Below, in pieces: positions 16,501 through 24,565 of a stretch of 64,000 bases of DNA. Origin of the DNA: Consotaella aegiceratis (GTDB lineage: Bacteria; Pseudomonadota; Alphaproteobacteria; Rhizobiales; Rhizobiaceae); contig NZ_JAZHFT010000029.1 of the NCBI RefSeq assembly GCF_036541425.1, positions 1 through 64,000 on the forward strand. The letters are read 5' to 3'. The notes below the pieces were generated by a model. It saw only the letters and a program-made list of their open reading frames with translations. It ran no database searches and was not told the DNA's origin. Numbering within the stretch: the stretch's first letter is position 1; each line of letters starts with the position of its first letter. The translations under genes were made by a program, and so were the position numbers.

Positions 16501-17402
16501 CTACCTATCGTCCTGACGCCTTCTCACGCTCTTGCCGACGGCTCGCGGTGCCTCTCGCGTGGCAGCCTTGTCGATTTCGGCCATGATCGCCTTCACACCA
16601 TCAGGCGCATCCAGGAAGATGCCGTCCAGGTCCTCGATCAGGCCGACCGCCCAAGGTGGCAGCCATGTCCTGGTCAGCCTGGCAAAGGCGTCGATGTCCG
16701 GCCACCCGATCGGATCAAGCCCGTTGATGCCAGATGCCTTGCGCGCCCTGATGCGGCTGTAGGCGGACCAGACGAAAGCAAGCGGATCGGGAAATGGCGG
16801 GGTTTCGAGCGCATTGGCATAGACCGCTGCGCGATCCGCCTGTCCCTTTTTCTCGGCCTTCTCAGTGCGCTTCTCAAGACGATCACGAAGGCTCTTCCCG
16901 CTCTCATCACGGATCGAAAGCGGAAACGCTCGCTCGGCGTATGCCCTCAGGCCTTCTCCGAGCGCGTCGTAAAAGACCGCTCGTCGCCAAGGAATTCCAG
17001 GGCCTGGATCAGAAGGGCAGATTTCCGCCGATCCATCAGCAACGCTCGGGCGTTCTCCGGCGAGTACGGATAGGGCTCGCCACCCATGGTGATGGGAGAC
17101 CAACCGAGCAACCGATCCGTCACGACGCGCACGTTGCGTTCCAGCGCCTCGTCGGGACTTTCCTCTGGCGCCTTCCACTTGCGGCCGTTGACCTGGGCCT
17201 GCTCCTGCTGGCGCTCGCGCTGCAAACGTTCCCGGGCCAAGCGGTTGGATTGCTCGATAGCTTTGGGATGGCCCGGGCCGGCGAACCGCCACTTCCAACC
17301 GGTCTGGTTGCCGTTCGAATAGACCTCCATCTCGTCTTCGTCTGACGCATCGAGGTCGGCAAGGTCGAAGGCCGGCGAAGCGGCTTGTTCTTTCGTCGTC
17401 AT
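16501..17402 (-). CDS. Tail assembly chaperone GT (predicted -1 frameshift product)
   Basis: The longer product shares the start at 17402 with the G protein and then moves into the -1 frame, which stays open to 16501. The T part contains FYDALGEGLRAYAERAF, a K/E-rich helix (DRLEKRTEKAEKKGQADRAA) and PDIDAFARLTRTWLPPWAVG, the Trp/Pro pattern of T-type tail chaperones. G and GT bind the tape measure and recruit tube protein, and both genes lie at the right place between tube and tape measure. No classical XXXYYYZ heptamer is seen. The best single-tRNA slip is TTTT at 16974-16971, close to the G stop. Confidence 0.65.
16947..17402 (-). CDS. Tail assembly chaperone G
   Basis: The protein has 151 residues and is acidic at the start (DLADLDASDEDEMEVYSNGN), then helical with a Q/R-rich stretch (RLQRERQQEQAQVNGRK) and a C-terminal helix that ends at the stop used when no frameshift occurs. 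Size, acidity and position between tail tube and tape measure match G-type chaperones. The overlapping -1 frame carries the T domain. Confidence 0.75.
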   Translation of the reverse strand: MTTKEQAASPAFDLADLDASDEDEMEVYSNGNQTGWKWRFAGPGHPKAIEQSNRLARERLQRERQQEQAQVNGRKWKAPEESPDEALERNVRVVTDRLLGWSPITMGGEPYPYSPENARALLMDRRKSALLIQALEFLGDERSFTTRSEKA

Positions 17403-17496
17403 AGTTCACCTGTCGGGGATGATTGTCGGGAAAGCGTCGGGGCGGGCCGCCAGCGTCCCGACAACGCCAGCGGCCCTTCGCGCAGCGCGATAGAGG

Positions 17497-18006
17497 TCAG
17501 GGAATGACTGCCGGCAGCACTTCGTAGATCGCGGTATTGACGCCGATCGCGAAGGTGCGGCGCGTCACGTTGGAAACGTTGCCCTGGTTGACGGCTTTCG
17601 ACATGACCATGCCGCCGAAATACTCGATCGAGCTGGAATAGGTGTCATCGGGCGCGTCGGCGTGGATGGTCTTGAACGCATAGTTGAACTTGGTGCCTTC
17701 AGCCGCCGCCATGTCCTGCTGACCCGGATCGAGAGGATCGCGGCCGACGACGACGGTCTTGGTGCCGGCGTTGCGCGGCCCCTTCAGCTTGCGGACGCGC
17801 GCGTTCTTGACCGCAGTGAAGGTCACCTCTTCCGAGGTATCGCCGTGTTCGCCGAAGTCCTCGACTTCCTCGACCTCCGTCCAGTCGTTGTCGGCGATGG
17901 CCTCGAACGCGGTGATGGCGTCTTCTGCCGTCATGTCGAGATAGTCGTCGGAGTTGATGACCGGCCCGATGAAGAAGCGGGATTCGGCCGTCGTGTTGAT
18001 CGCCAT
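17497..18006 (-). CDS. Major tail tube protein
   Basis: The protein has 169 residues. MAINTTAESRFFIGPVINSD is followed by a beta-sandwich plan with a central acidic region and the C-terminal NVTRRTFAIGVNTAIYEVLP. This is typical of gpV-like tube proteins, which polymerise around the tape measure. It lies immediately between the terminator-like gene and the G/GT chaperones. Length is at the short end of the family. Confidence 0.8.
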   Translation of the reverse strand: MAINTTAESRFFIGPVINSDDYLDMTAEDAITAFEAIADNDWTEVEEVEDFGEHGDTSEEVTFTAVKNARVRKLKGPRNAGTKTVVVGRDPLDPGQQDMAAAEGTKFNYAFKTIHADAPDDTYSSSIEYFGGMVMSKAVNQGNVSNVTRRTFAIGVNTAIYEVLPAVIP

Positions 18007-18038
18007 GGTGGGGGCTCCTTGTCAGGCGCGTGGATGAG

Positions 18039-18455
18039 TCAGATGAAGCATTCGTAGGAGATGCTGACGGGGATGCTCTTGCGCGGGTTCTCATCCACCG
18101 GTGCTGCGATGTCGGGGGCGCGCGTGACCTTTACGGTGAGCCCTCCGCTGCGCATCGGCAGACCAGCGGGGAAGTGAGACGCGACCTGCCCGGCGAGTTC
18201 TGTGGCGTCGATCTGCCTCGTCTCGATCGGCACGATGACGTCGATCTGCAGGATGCCGACCCGCTGATGGGGATCGGTGCCCTTGTTGAACAGGCGCCGG
18301 TTGGTGTTTGGCAGATGATTGACTCGTAGCCACCGGTTCGACGCCGGCTGCGCGAAATCTTCGCCGGGCCACTCGATCGTTAGAGCGGGTGTCAGCGTAA
18401 GGGTGCTGACCCGGTAGAATAGCGCGCCCTCGATCGTGGCCGGGATCGTCGGCAT
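18039..18455 (-). CDS. Tail terminator protein (gpU / DUF4128-like)
   Basis: The protein has 138 residues with an alpha/beta plan and the conserved ending in which a final strand (SIPVSISYECFI) closes the sheet. The N-terminal IEGALFYRVSTLTLTPALTI and the middle HQRVGILQIDVIVP fit tail-terminator proteins that cap the tube and join it to the head. Position before the tube gene supports this. Confidence 0.75.
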   Translation of the reverse strand: MPTIPATIEGALFYRVSTLTLTPALTIEWPGEDFAQPASNRWLRVNHLPNTNRRLFNKGTDPHQRVGILQIDVIVPIETRQIDATELAGQVASHFPAGLPMRSGGLTVKVTRAPDIAAPVDENPRKSIPVSISYECFI

Positions 18456-18471
18456 GTGCTATCCCTTGCTG

Positions 18472-18666
18472 ATGCCTGAACCGCTGAGCGATGATGAAGT
18501 CTACGAGCTGCTGCACGCCGCGCTTCTGCTGTTCCACGGCAAGCGCGCCGCCACGCCGCTCGGGCAGGACGTGATTTCCACGATCATTCGGCAGATTGGA
18601 TTGCTTCAGCAGGCCACGATCATCGTGCGCGAGGGCGTCAGCGAGATTCCACGCGAGACTGAATAG
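18472..18666 (+). CDS. Small plus-strand gene in the late operon, unknown
   Basis: The protein has 64 residues, is helical (LSDDEVYELLHAALLLFHGK), and sits in a 182-bp gap between two late genes that the minus strand leaves empty. ATG at 18472 is preferred because an upstream start at 18436 would lie inside the convergently read terminator gene. The Shine-Dalgarno is weak. The 3' end overlaps the gp10-like gene by 29 nt. Confidence 0.5.
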   Translation: MPEPLSDDEVYELLHAALLLFHGKRAATPLGQDVISTIIRQIGLLQQATIIVREGVSEIPRETE

Positions 18667-19096
18667 TCCGGGCCGCTTCGTCGACGATGGCCTGCCACCG
18701 CTGCACTGCGAGCCGCACAAAGCCGTTGCCAGCCTGATTGTACGTCCTGCCGAGGCTGTCCTGTCCCTTGAACCCGTATTCCATCCGACGTGCATAGGCG
18801 GCCTGGAAGCCGAGATAGATCGTCTCGCCGAGGGTCGCCCCCGCGATGGTCAAGGTGATCTGCTTATCGTTCTCGGAGAAGTCTTCCGCGCCCGGCTTCA
18901 GCGTCGGGATTTCGGAGGTGGAGGCCAACAAAGATCGCCGCAGGTTGCCCGTGACGATGGGCATGTGGCCGCCCTCGCTCTTCGGCTTCCTCACCTCGTT
19001 GGACAGAGATTGCGTCGCCTCTCGAAACACGGCCGTCATGCGCCTTTCGGACTTGGCCGCCCATGCCGAAACAGCGGCCTCGAAATTGCCCGCCAT
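18638..19096 (-). CDS. Head-tail connector, HK97 gp10-like
   Basis: The protein has 152 residues. ATG at 19096 overlaps the MuF-like stop (ATGA). It contains TGNLRRSLLAST and later AAYARRMEYGFKGQD, the conserved 'TGxLRxS ... ARxxEYG' pattern of gp10/neck-type proteins that bridge head and tail. Position between head and tail-terminator genes agrees. Confidence 0.8.
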   Translation of the reverse strand: MAGNFEAAVSAWAAKSERRMTAVFREATQSLSNEVRKPKSEGGHMPIVTGNLRRSLLASTSEIPTLKPGAEDFSENDKQITLTIAGATLGETIYLGFQAAYARRMEYGFKGQDSLGRTYNQAGNGFVRLAVQRWQAIVDEAARTIQSRVESR

Positions 19097-20151
19097 CAGT
19101 CCAGCCCCTCGCTGAAGTCGATGTCGATCTCTTCGTCGCACCGGCAGCCGACGATGTGGTTAGCCCCAGCGCCGAGAGACATGTCCAGCGGGTGCATCAT
19201 GCGGGTGCCGTCCGGCATGACGAACGGCTGCGTCATGCCCTTCACCGTCACGTTGTTCATGGCGATGTGCTGCGGGCGAGAATCTTCCCCATGCAGTCCA
19301 GAGTGACGCCACCTGCGGGTCACGGCTTGTTCAGTGTACCCGGTTTTTTCCAGCCCCTGCTTGAAAGACTCATGCTTGGCTCTGTGGACGGCTTGCCCGA
19401 CCTCGGTCCTGGCGAGCATTTCGCCGCGAAGCTGTGTCAGCCGATCGGCATAGCGCCCCGCCATTCGGTCGATCATGTCTTGCGGGACCGGCTTCCCTTC
19501 CTTGATGTACTTCGCGATAGTCCGGTCAAAACGCTTGTCCCGGCGCTTCATGGCGAGCACCTTGCGCATCTTGGCCGGATCACCGGATGCCAGTCGCTGG
19601 CGCATCGATAGGACATATTCGGTCTGGTTGTTCGTGAGCCCGACCGTGCCACCTTCCAATCGCCCCGTGACACGGTTCACCCGCCCGACCAGGTCACGGC
19701 CAATGTCTTTTGGCCCGCGGCCTTGCAAATATCCCGCCTCGATGATCGTTCTCGCCGACTGCCGCATGTCCGGCAGGACATCAGCCGCGACCTTCTGAAG
19801 GCCGAACTCGCTTATCTGCGCCTGGGCTCGCGGATTGGTCAGATCGAACCGGATTACCGTCTTTGCGCCCTGTCGGCTGAACAAATCACTGACGGCTTCG
19901 GCCGTTATCCCGCCGCCGCCTTCGTAGGCCTGCTCAATGGCCCGTGAAAATGGCCTGAGAGCCGATGGCTCCAGGTTCAGCGCGCGGATAGCCGCATCGA
20001 TGTCGCGCGCCTCAAGGGCCTCCACAAGCGCCTTAAGGTCTGCCCCGGCGCGTAGATCGGCAATGCTCTCAAAGAAGGCCTTCTGGGCTTGCGGCTCCAT
20101 CTCAGCAACAAGAGATTCCAGCCGTTTGCGCAAGGAAGGTCGATGGGCCAT
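19096..20151 (-). CDS. MuF-like head morphogenesis protein
   Basis: The protein has 351 residues. The N-terminal helical half (KRLESLVAEMEPQAQKAFFE) leads to the MuF/SPP1-gp7 core: ARTEVGQAVHRAKHESFKQG (about 240-260), then WRHSGLHGEDSRPQHIAMNN and a C-terminal HIVGCRCDEEIDID. The W...D...R...H...C-x-C order is the family signature. A few copies are packaged in the head with the portal. Here it lies after the connectors rather than next to the portal, which is less usual. Confidence 0.8.
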   Translation of the reverse strand: MAHRPSLRKRLESLVAEMEPQAQKAFFESIADLRAGADLKALVEALEARDIDAAIRALNLEPSALRPFSRAIEQAYEGGGGITAEAVSDLFSRQGAKTVIRFDLTNPRAQAQISEFGLQKVAADVLPDMRQSARTIIEAGYLQGRGPKDIGRDLVGRVNRVTGRLEGGTVGLTNNQTEYVLSMRQRLASGDPAKMRKVLAMKRRDKRFDRTIAKYIKEGKPVPQDMIDRMAGRYADRLTQLRGEMLARTEVGQAVHRAKHESFKQGLEKTGYTEQAVTRRWRHSGLHGEDSRPQHIAMNNVTVKGMTQPFVMPDGTRMMHPLDMSLGAGANHIVGCRCDEEIDIDFSEGLD

Positions 20152-20561
20152 CAGGAAACCAGGTCGATCTCGTAGAGGACGGCAACGCCAGCCGGCGCCA
20201 ACGGCCGCACGGCCAGGATCGCCGCGAACGGCGTGTCGGCGGTGACGTCGGCCGCAGCGAAGCCAACCGCCACCGTGTCGGACTTCAGCGGCTTGACGCC
20301 GGCGGCCGAAACCGTGAGCGTATGCCGCGTCTGTCCGATCAAGCTCCCGGTCGCATCGCGGACCTCTTCAAAGCCCTCAACGACTGCCAGCTCGTGATAG
20401 GTCGTTGTGGTCGTGCCGCCGCCCGGCTCCCACGGATTGCCGCCGCCCGACGACACCATGCGGCGCAGCGTGGCGATGTGACCGTCGGACTGCGAGACAT
20501 CCGCGATCTCAAGCAGCGCCGCGTCCACTTCGGCCGCGATCGAGGACCAGTCCTCTGCCAT
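20151..20561 (-). CDS. Head completion protein, unknown family
   Basis: The protein has 136 residues. An N-terminal helix (MAEDWSSIAAEVDAALLEIA) precedes a beta-barrel-like part with a GGGTTTTTYHELAVV turn. It lies between two connector genes and overlaps the MuF-like start by 1 nt. Its size and place match neck or head-closure proteins of siphophages, but it is not assignable by motif. Confidence 0.65.
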   Translation of the reverse strand: MAEDWSSIAAEVDAALLEIADVSQSDGHIATLRRMVSSGGGNPWEPGGGTTTTTYHELAVVEGFEEVRDATGSLIGQTRHTLTVSAAGVKPLKSDTVAVGFAAADVTADTPFAAILAVRPLAPAGVAVLYEIDLVS

Positions 20562-20564
20562 GGC

Positions 20565-21035
20565 TCACACCACCAGGATTGAGGGAATGTTGCGGAGCAG
20601 AAGCAGAGGCGCCAGCATCCCCTCGATCGTCGTCGAGACGACCACAGGCGGCGCGCCGGCATCCGACCCGACGACTTCCCACTTGATGCCCTTGACCTCA
20701 GTCAGCACCTTCCGCTCGCCAGGTGTGAAGGTCTTCGTCAGGATGCCTGGCGTCGTCATCTGCAACATGGCGGCCTCGTAAGAGGCATTCACAACGCGCG
20801 AGGGGATGACATCGCCGGCAAGCGTCGAACCGTCGATCGTGGCGCCAGTACGCGGCCAGGCACGTTCCTGCTCGATGCCGCCGGTGGGCTCTCCGGGGAA
20901 CCTGTCTCCATAGAGCCCATCGACGTAATCGCTGCCGAGTTGGCGAGCCACGGCAAGGGTGGCGCCGTCCGGGATCGTATAGCCGACCGTCGCGGCGTAA
21001 TCCGTCAGGCCCTGGTCTGTGCCGTAGCCCGCCAT
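20565..21035 (-). CDS. Head-tail adaptor with DnaT-like domain
   Basis: The protein has 156 residues. LGSDYVDGLYGDRFPGEP followed by QERAWPRTGATIDG and IPSRVVNASYEAAMLQ is the conserved order of the phage 'DnaT-like ssDNA-binding' family (all-helical gp6/gp15-type adaptors). The name is historical; in phages at this position the protein is the ring under the portal that starts the neck. Confidence 0.8.
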   Translation of the reverse strand: MAGYGTDQGLTDYAATVGYTIPDGATLAVARQLGSDYVDGLYGDRFPGEPTGGIEQERAWPRTGATIDGSTLAGDVIPSRVVNASYEAAMLQMTTPGILTKTFTPGERKVLTEVKGIKWEVVGSDAGAPPVVVSTTIEGMLAPLLLLRNIPSILVV

Positions 21036-21038
21036 GGG

Positions 21039-21560
21039 TCAGTCCTCAGCCTTGTTCGCATCGACGAAGGCGGCTTTCTCGGCATCGGTCTTGGCGTCGA
21101 AGCCCTCGACGTCGGTCTGGCGTAGCCCCTTGGTGAGCTGCGTCTCGCCCTCGAAGATTGCGTACCAGCCAGGCGACGTCTGCTTGACCTCGTAGACCGG
21201 CACGGCCTTCGGCGCTTCGTTCGTAGCGGAGCCGTCATTCGCCTTCAAAGCGTCGATCTTGCCCGACAAATCGGAAATCGACTGCTGCAGGGCTTCGATC
21301 GCCGCCCCCTGCTCCTGCAGGACCGTGGAGAAATGCCCGAGCACCTCCACCGTCTGCGGATTATCGTCGGAGGTCGCCTCAGCCTCCGTATCCGCGTCAG
21401 AGACCGGATCCCCGGAGAGGGCAAGGAACGACAGCCGCCTTGCCCTCTCCGCCTGCGATTCCGTCATGTCGACGGTCTTGGTCTCGCCCGGCCTCAGGAA
21501 CACCATCCCCTTGACGGTCTGGATACCCTGGAGCCCCTTGGCGTTGTTCGTGACCTTCAT
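21039..21560 (-). CDS. Small head-region protein, unknown
   Basis: The protein has 173 residues. The N-terminal ~45 residues (GLQGIQTVKGMVFLRPGETK) form a beta-rich module also seen in small phage head proteins. The middle is acidic with a short coiled coil (EQGAAIEALQQSISDLSGKI), and the end (SPGWYAIFEGETQLTKGLR) is again beta. It follows the major capsid gene by 14 bp. Role unknown, possibly capsid-associated. Confidence 0.65.
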   Translation of the reverse strand: MKVTNNAKGLQGIQTVKGMVFLRPGETKTVDMTESQAERARRLSFLALSGDPVSDADTEAEATSDDNPQTVEVLGHFSTVLQEQGAAIEALQQSISDLSGKIDALKANDGSATNEAPKAVPVYEVKQTSPGWYAIFEGETQLTKGLRQTDVEGFDAKTDAEKAAFVDANKAED

Positions 21561-21574
21561 GACTCGACCCCTCC

Positions 21575-22549
21575 TTATGCCGGCACGTCGGCGATCTCGT
21601 CACCGTAAGCGACCGCACCGGGAAGTCGAATTTCCGTCCCGCCGGTGCGCGCAATCACACCTTGCTCGAAGGCCATGATTGACTTTTGCCGCGGCTGAAG
21701 AACGCGACGTGGCATCGGAAGATGGAAGCGCAGGACTTCCGGGTCACGCCGATAAGCGACCATTCGCCCGCCACCATCATTGGAAGCGCTTGCCAGTTCT
21801 CGCAGCGGCTGAATGTCGAGTGGCTGTCCCGTCTCCGCAGTGTAGACGTTGTTCTTGCGGAGATAGTCCAGAAGGTTCAGTACGCCGTCGCCGGCGCCGA
21901 GACGGCGATTGTTAAGCAGCCGGAAGGCTTCCGGCGGCAGGCGAAGGCTGTCCGCCCATTCAATCTCTTCCGAATTGTCGCGGATGCTGCCAAGCAGATC
22001 ATTGATGTCGCGGAGGATCTGGTCGTTGGTCTTGTCCGCCCAGAACGTCGAAGAGCCGGTGCCGTCCGCAACAACGTCGACGCGGGTCACACTGGCGTTG
22101 TTGACGAAGCCCGTCCAGTTCTTCTCGGTCGATCCGGTCATCGCGATCGAATTGAGCAGCCGTTCGATGCTCTGCGACGACGCCATCGCCTTGGTGTCGC
22201 TGATCGGGATGCCATAGAGGGCGGCCTGATTGACCTCCTCCATGTTCCAATCCCAACCAGCGCCGATCATGGCATAGTCGTGCGCCTCCTGGCCGCGCGT
22301 CGCTGCGCTGAACGGGATATCGTTGGCGGCGCCGGAGATGAACTTCGCCTCGCCGGCGATGTCGACCGTGAAGAACATGGTGCCGATGGCCCATTCGTTC
22401 CCCTCGGTCACGACCGGTACATGCGTGCCGTAATTGAAGGTTGGATAGCGCTTCTGGTAGATGCGCGTCTCGATGTTGCGCCCTTGCGAGATGACGAAGG
22501 GGAACGCGGCCTGGGCATCCGCGAAAGGCCGCGGGGTCATGATGTTCAT
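21575..22549 (-). CDS. Major capsid protein, DUF2184 family (HK97 fold)
   Basis: The protein has 324 residues. It shows the DUF2184 pattern: an early GRNIETRIYQKRYPTFNYG, a central GWDWNMEEVNQAALYGIPIS (about 98-117), then the IPFSAAT and WADKTNDQILRDINDLLGSI segments. The C-terminus (AFEQGVIARTGGTEIRLPGA) matches the last strands of the HK97-like A-domain. It follows the cement protein and DUF2213 genes, the usual companions of DUF2184 capsids. Confidence 0.9.
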   Translation of the reverse strand: MNIMTPRPFADAQAAFPFVISQGRNIETRIYQKRYPTFNYGTHVPVVTEGNEWAIGTMFFTVDIAGEAKFISGAANDIPFSAATRGQEAHDYAMIGAGWDWNMEEVNQAALYGIPISDTKAMASSQSIERLLNSIAMTGSTEKNWTGFVNNASVTRVDVVADGTGSSTFWADKTNDQILRDINDLLGSIRDNSEEIEWADSLRLPPEAFRLLNNRRLGAGDGVLNLLDYLRKNNVYTAETGQPLDIQPLRELASASNDGGGRMVAYRRDPEVLRFHLPMPRRVLQPRQKSIMAFEQGVIARTGGTEIRLPGAVAYGDEIADVPA

Positions 22550-22570
22550 GGGTGCTGATCCTTTCTCGGA

Positions 22571-23041
22571 TTAGGCCTGATGACGCAGACCGAGACTGAT
22601 CTCGACCACGCCTCCATCGGCGCCAGCCTCCTCGAAGAAGGCGTCGGGGATGACCGGATTGGCGCTTGAATTGTCGGTATTAGTGTATCGGCCCGTCCCG
22701 GTGACGTAGTAGACGGGATCGCCCGCCGCGACTGTTGCGTCTGCCGTGACGAAGATCGTGCCCATCGTCATGAAAGCGCCAGTAAAGTACTGCGGATAGG
22801 CATCCGGGTTGCTATCATTGGCGGGAACCGCAGGATGAAGCACCGCAATGCCGAGGAAATCACCGGTCGATAGGATTGCCGCTCCGTGATCGCCGGAGCC
22901 GCGCTGCGCCGGAGCGCCGAACTTGATGCCGGCAGCCGTCTCCACAGTGCGGGACACTTCGTTGCACTTCTCCTCGCTGGAGATCTGGCCGGGAAGGCCC
23001 TTGGCCGGTGCCGCGCTGTAGGTGGTCTGATAGGGGGCCAT
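22571..23041 (-). CDS. Structural cement protein, Gp24-like
   Basis: The protein has 156 residues. MAPYQTTYSAAPAKGLPGQI is followed by a beta-barrel region with GAAILSTGDFLGIAV and VAAGDPVYYVTGTGRYT, the pattern of Gp24-type decoration proteins that stabilise expanded capsids. It lies between the DUF2213 protein and the capsid gene, the normal arrangement. Confidence 0.85.
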   Translation of the reverse strand: MAPYQTTYSAAPAKGLPGQISSEEKCNEVSRTVETAAGIKFGAPAQRGSGDHGAAILSTGDFLGIAVLHPAVPANDSNPDAYPQYFTGAFMTMGTIFVTADATVAAGDPVYYVTGTGRYTNTDNSSANPVIPDAFFEEAGADGGVVEISLGLRHQA

Positions 23042-23053
23042 GGTAACGTCTCC

Positions 23054-24286
23054 TTACGCGGCCGCCGGACGATGCGCCGACTGCATGTCCGAGATCATCT
23101 TGGCGTAGGCGTCCGTCGCGGCCTTGTCGGCCGTGTCGCTGGTCTGGAGCCTGCCGGCGACGGTCTGGGCGAAGCTGTCGGAGGGCTTCGCATCCTTGGC
23201 GAGCGCCTTGAACATGCCGGCGATCTCGACCTCCGCGGCGTCCTTGATGAAGTCCTCGCCGAACTTGGCGACCACGACTGCCTTCTTAATATCGGCGTCG
23301 GCGACGCCATCCACCTTCACGCTGTCGATGATGGCACGGGCCGTGGTGACGAGTGCGACGCGATCCGCCACCATCTTGTCTAGGTCAGAGGGCTTTGGAG
23401 CGCTGTCCTGCGCTTTCTTTAGGTCGGCCTTGAGCGTGCCGATTTCCTCGTCGCGCTTGGCGATCTCCGCATCCTTGGCCTTCAGCTCATCGGCATGCTT
23501 GGCGCCGGCCGCGGCGAGATCGGCGTCCTTGTCGGCCAGCGCTTTGGCATAGACCTTCTCAGCATCGGCCAAAGCTTTACGGACGGCCTCACGTTCGGTG
23601 GTCAGCTTGTCGATGGCCTGAGCGCCCTGGTCGGTCGTCTGGACCGAGAGGTTGTCGACCATCACAGTGCGCAGATTGTCCGGCATCTCCGGTCCTTTCG
23701 TGTCTGCTACGGTGATCGGGGCGGCGCCCCAAGTGATGCGGCCCTCGCCGCTCGCCTCCGCACTGTCACCAATGCGGACCTGTGAACCGGCCCTGCCCCG
23801 CTGCACGATGGCAACGTGGTTAAGCCGGATATCCTTCTGAATGGCGTCGAAGGGCTCGCCATCGGGTGTCGTGCCGGGCGTCCAGTCGAGAGCGCAGACA
23901 TAGCCGGCGGAAAGTTCCCGCTTGCCGCCCTCGATGTCCTTGATGGCTGCGGCGTCGCTGACCATCATTGGGACGCGTATGAATTTACCTTCGCCCTTAA
24001 TCTCGTCGCCGGTGTGCCCGACCGCGTGCTGGCGCCAGTTGTTGGCGTTGACCATCTCGGCGGGATGGTCGTTCGTTACCGGGCGATGGGCTGCCGACTT
24101 CATGGTGTCATCGCTGAACACCTCGGAACCCGGTCGATAGACGCGCACCGTCGTCATGTCCGGCCGCTCGACCTCGCTGCCGAGATAGACCTGGACGCCG
24201 GTCCTCGCGATCCTCGCATCGGCCACAAGGGAGCCGTCCTCGCGCCGCCGCGTTCCCGCGATCGCCACGATATCTGTGAATTGCAT
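23054..24286 (-). CDS. DUF2213 prohead protease/scaffold fusion
   Basis: The protein has 410 residues. Start ATG at 24286 is chosen because GAGGGAT lies just upstream; the longer reading adds only five residues that code that site. The N-terminal ~180 residues are DUF2213 (YLGSEVERPDMTTVRVYRPG, PVTNDHPAEMVNANNWRQHA, then RLNHVAIVQRGRAGSQVRIG near 165-185), thought to be a Ser-His maturation protease. Residues about 215-310 are a long charged coiled coil (KDADLAAAGAKHADELKAKD) acting as scaffold. The Ala-rich C-terminus probably binds capsid. Confidence 0.85.
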   Translation of the reverse strand: MQFTDIVAIAGTRRREDGSLVADARIARTGVQVYLGSEVERPDMTTVRVYRPGSEVFSDDTMKSAAHRPVTNDHPAEMVNANNWRQHAVGHTGDEIKGEGKFIRVPMMVSDAAAIKDIEGGKRELSAGYVCALDWTPGTTPDGEPFDAIQKDIRLNHVAIVQRGRAGSQVRIGDSAEASGEGRITWGAAPITVADTKGPEMPDNLRTVMVDNLSVQTTDQGAQAIDKLTTEREAVRKALADAEKVYAKALADKDADLAAAGAKHADELKAKDAEIAKRDEEIGTLKADLKKAQDSAPKPSDLDKMVADRVALVTTARAIIDSVKVDGVADADIKKAVVVAKFGEDFIKDAAEVEIAGMFKALAKDAKPSDSFAQTVAGRLQTSDTADKAATDAYAKMISDMQSAHRPAAA

Positions 24287-24364
24287 GGGATTATCCCTCA
24301 CTTCGCTCGACTACAGCGTGTGCACGTGCATCAACTCAATCCGTCATGACTAGGAGATGAGTAG

Positions 24365-24529
24365 ATGGCGAATGTGAAAGGACCACGGGATCACTCACCC
24401 GAGATCGAAAAGCTGGCTGCGCAGAAGTTGCGGGATCCCAAAGCCGGGAAAGATACCAAGCGGCTTGCTGGCGCCGTGCTGGCGCATGGCGATGGCAAGC
24501 CGAAGCCGAAGCCGAAAGGCAAAAAGTAG
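24365..24529 (+). CDS. 54-residue basic protein, plus-strand moron
   Basis: It reads MANVKGPRDHSPEIEKLAAQ, then KLRDPKAGKDTKRLAGAVLA and a K/P-rich tail ending KPKPKPKGKK. AGGAG lies 8 nt before the ATG. The strongly basic, helical product with a Lys-Pro tail looks like a nucleic-acid-binding small protein. It fills the gap between the DUF2213 gene and the portal gene on the opposite strand. Function unknown. Confidence 0.7.
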   Translation: MANVKGPRDHSPEIEKLAAQKLRDPKAGKDTKRLAGAVLAHGDGKPKPKPKGKK

Positions 24530-24565
24530 AAGCACCAAGCGGTGTTGTGCTCTGCTGCGGCTGTG

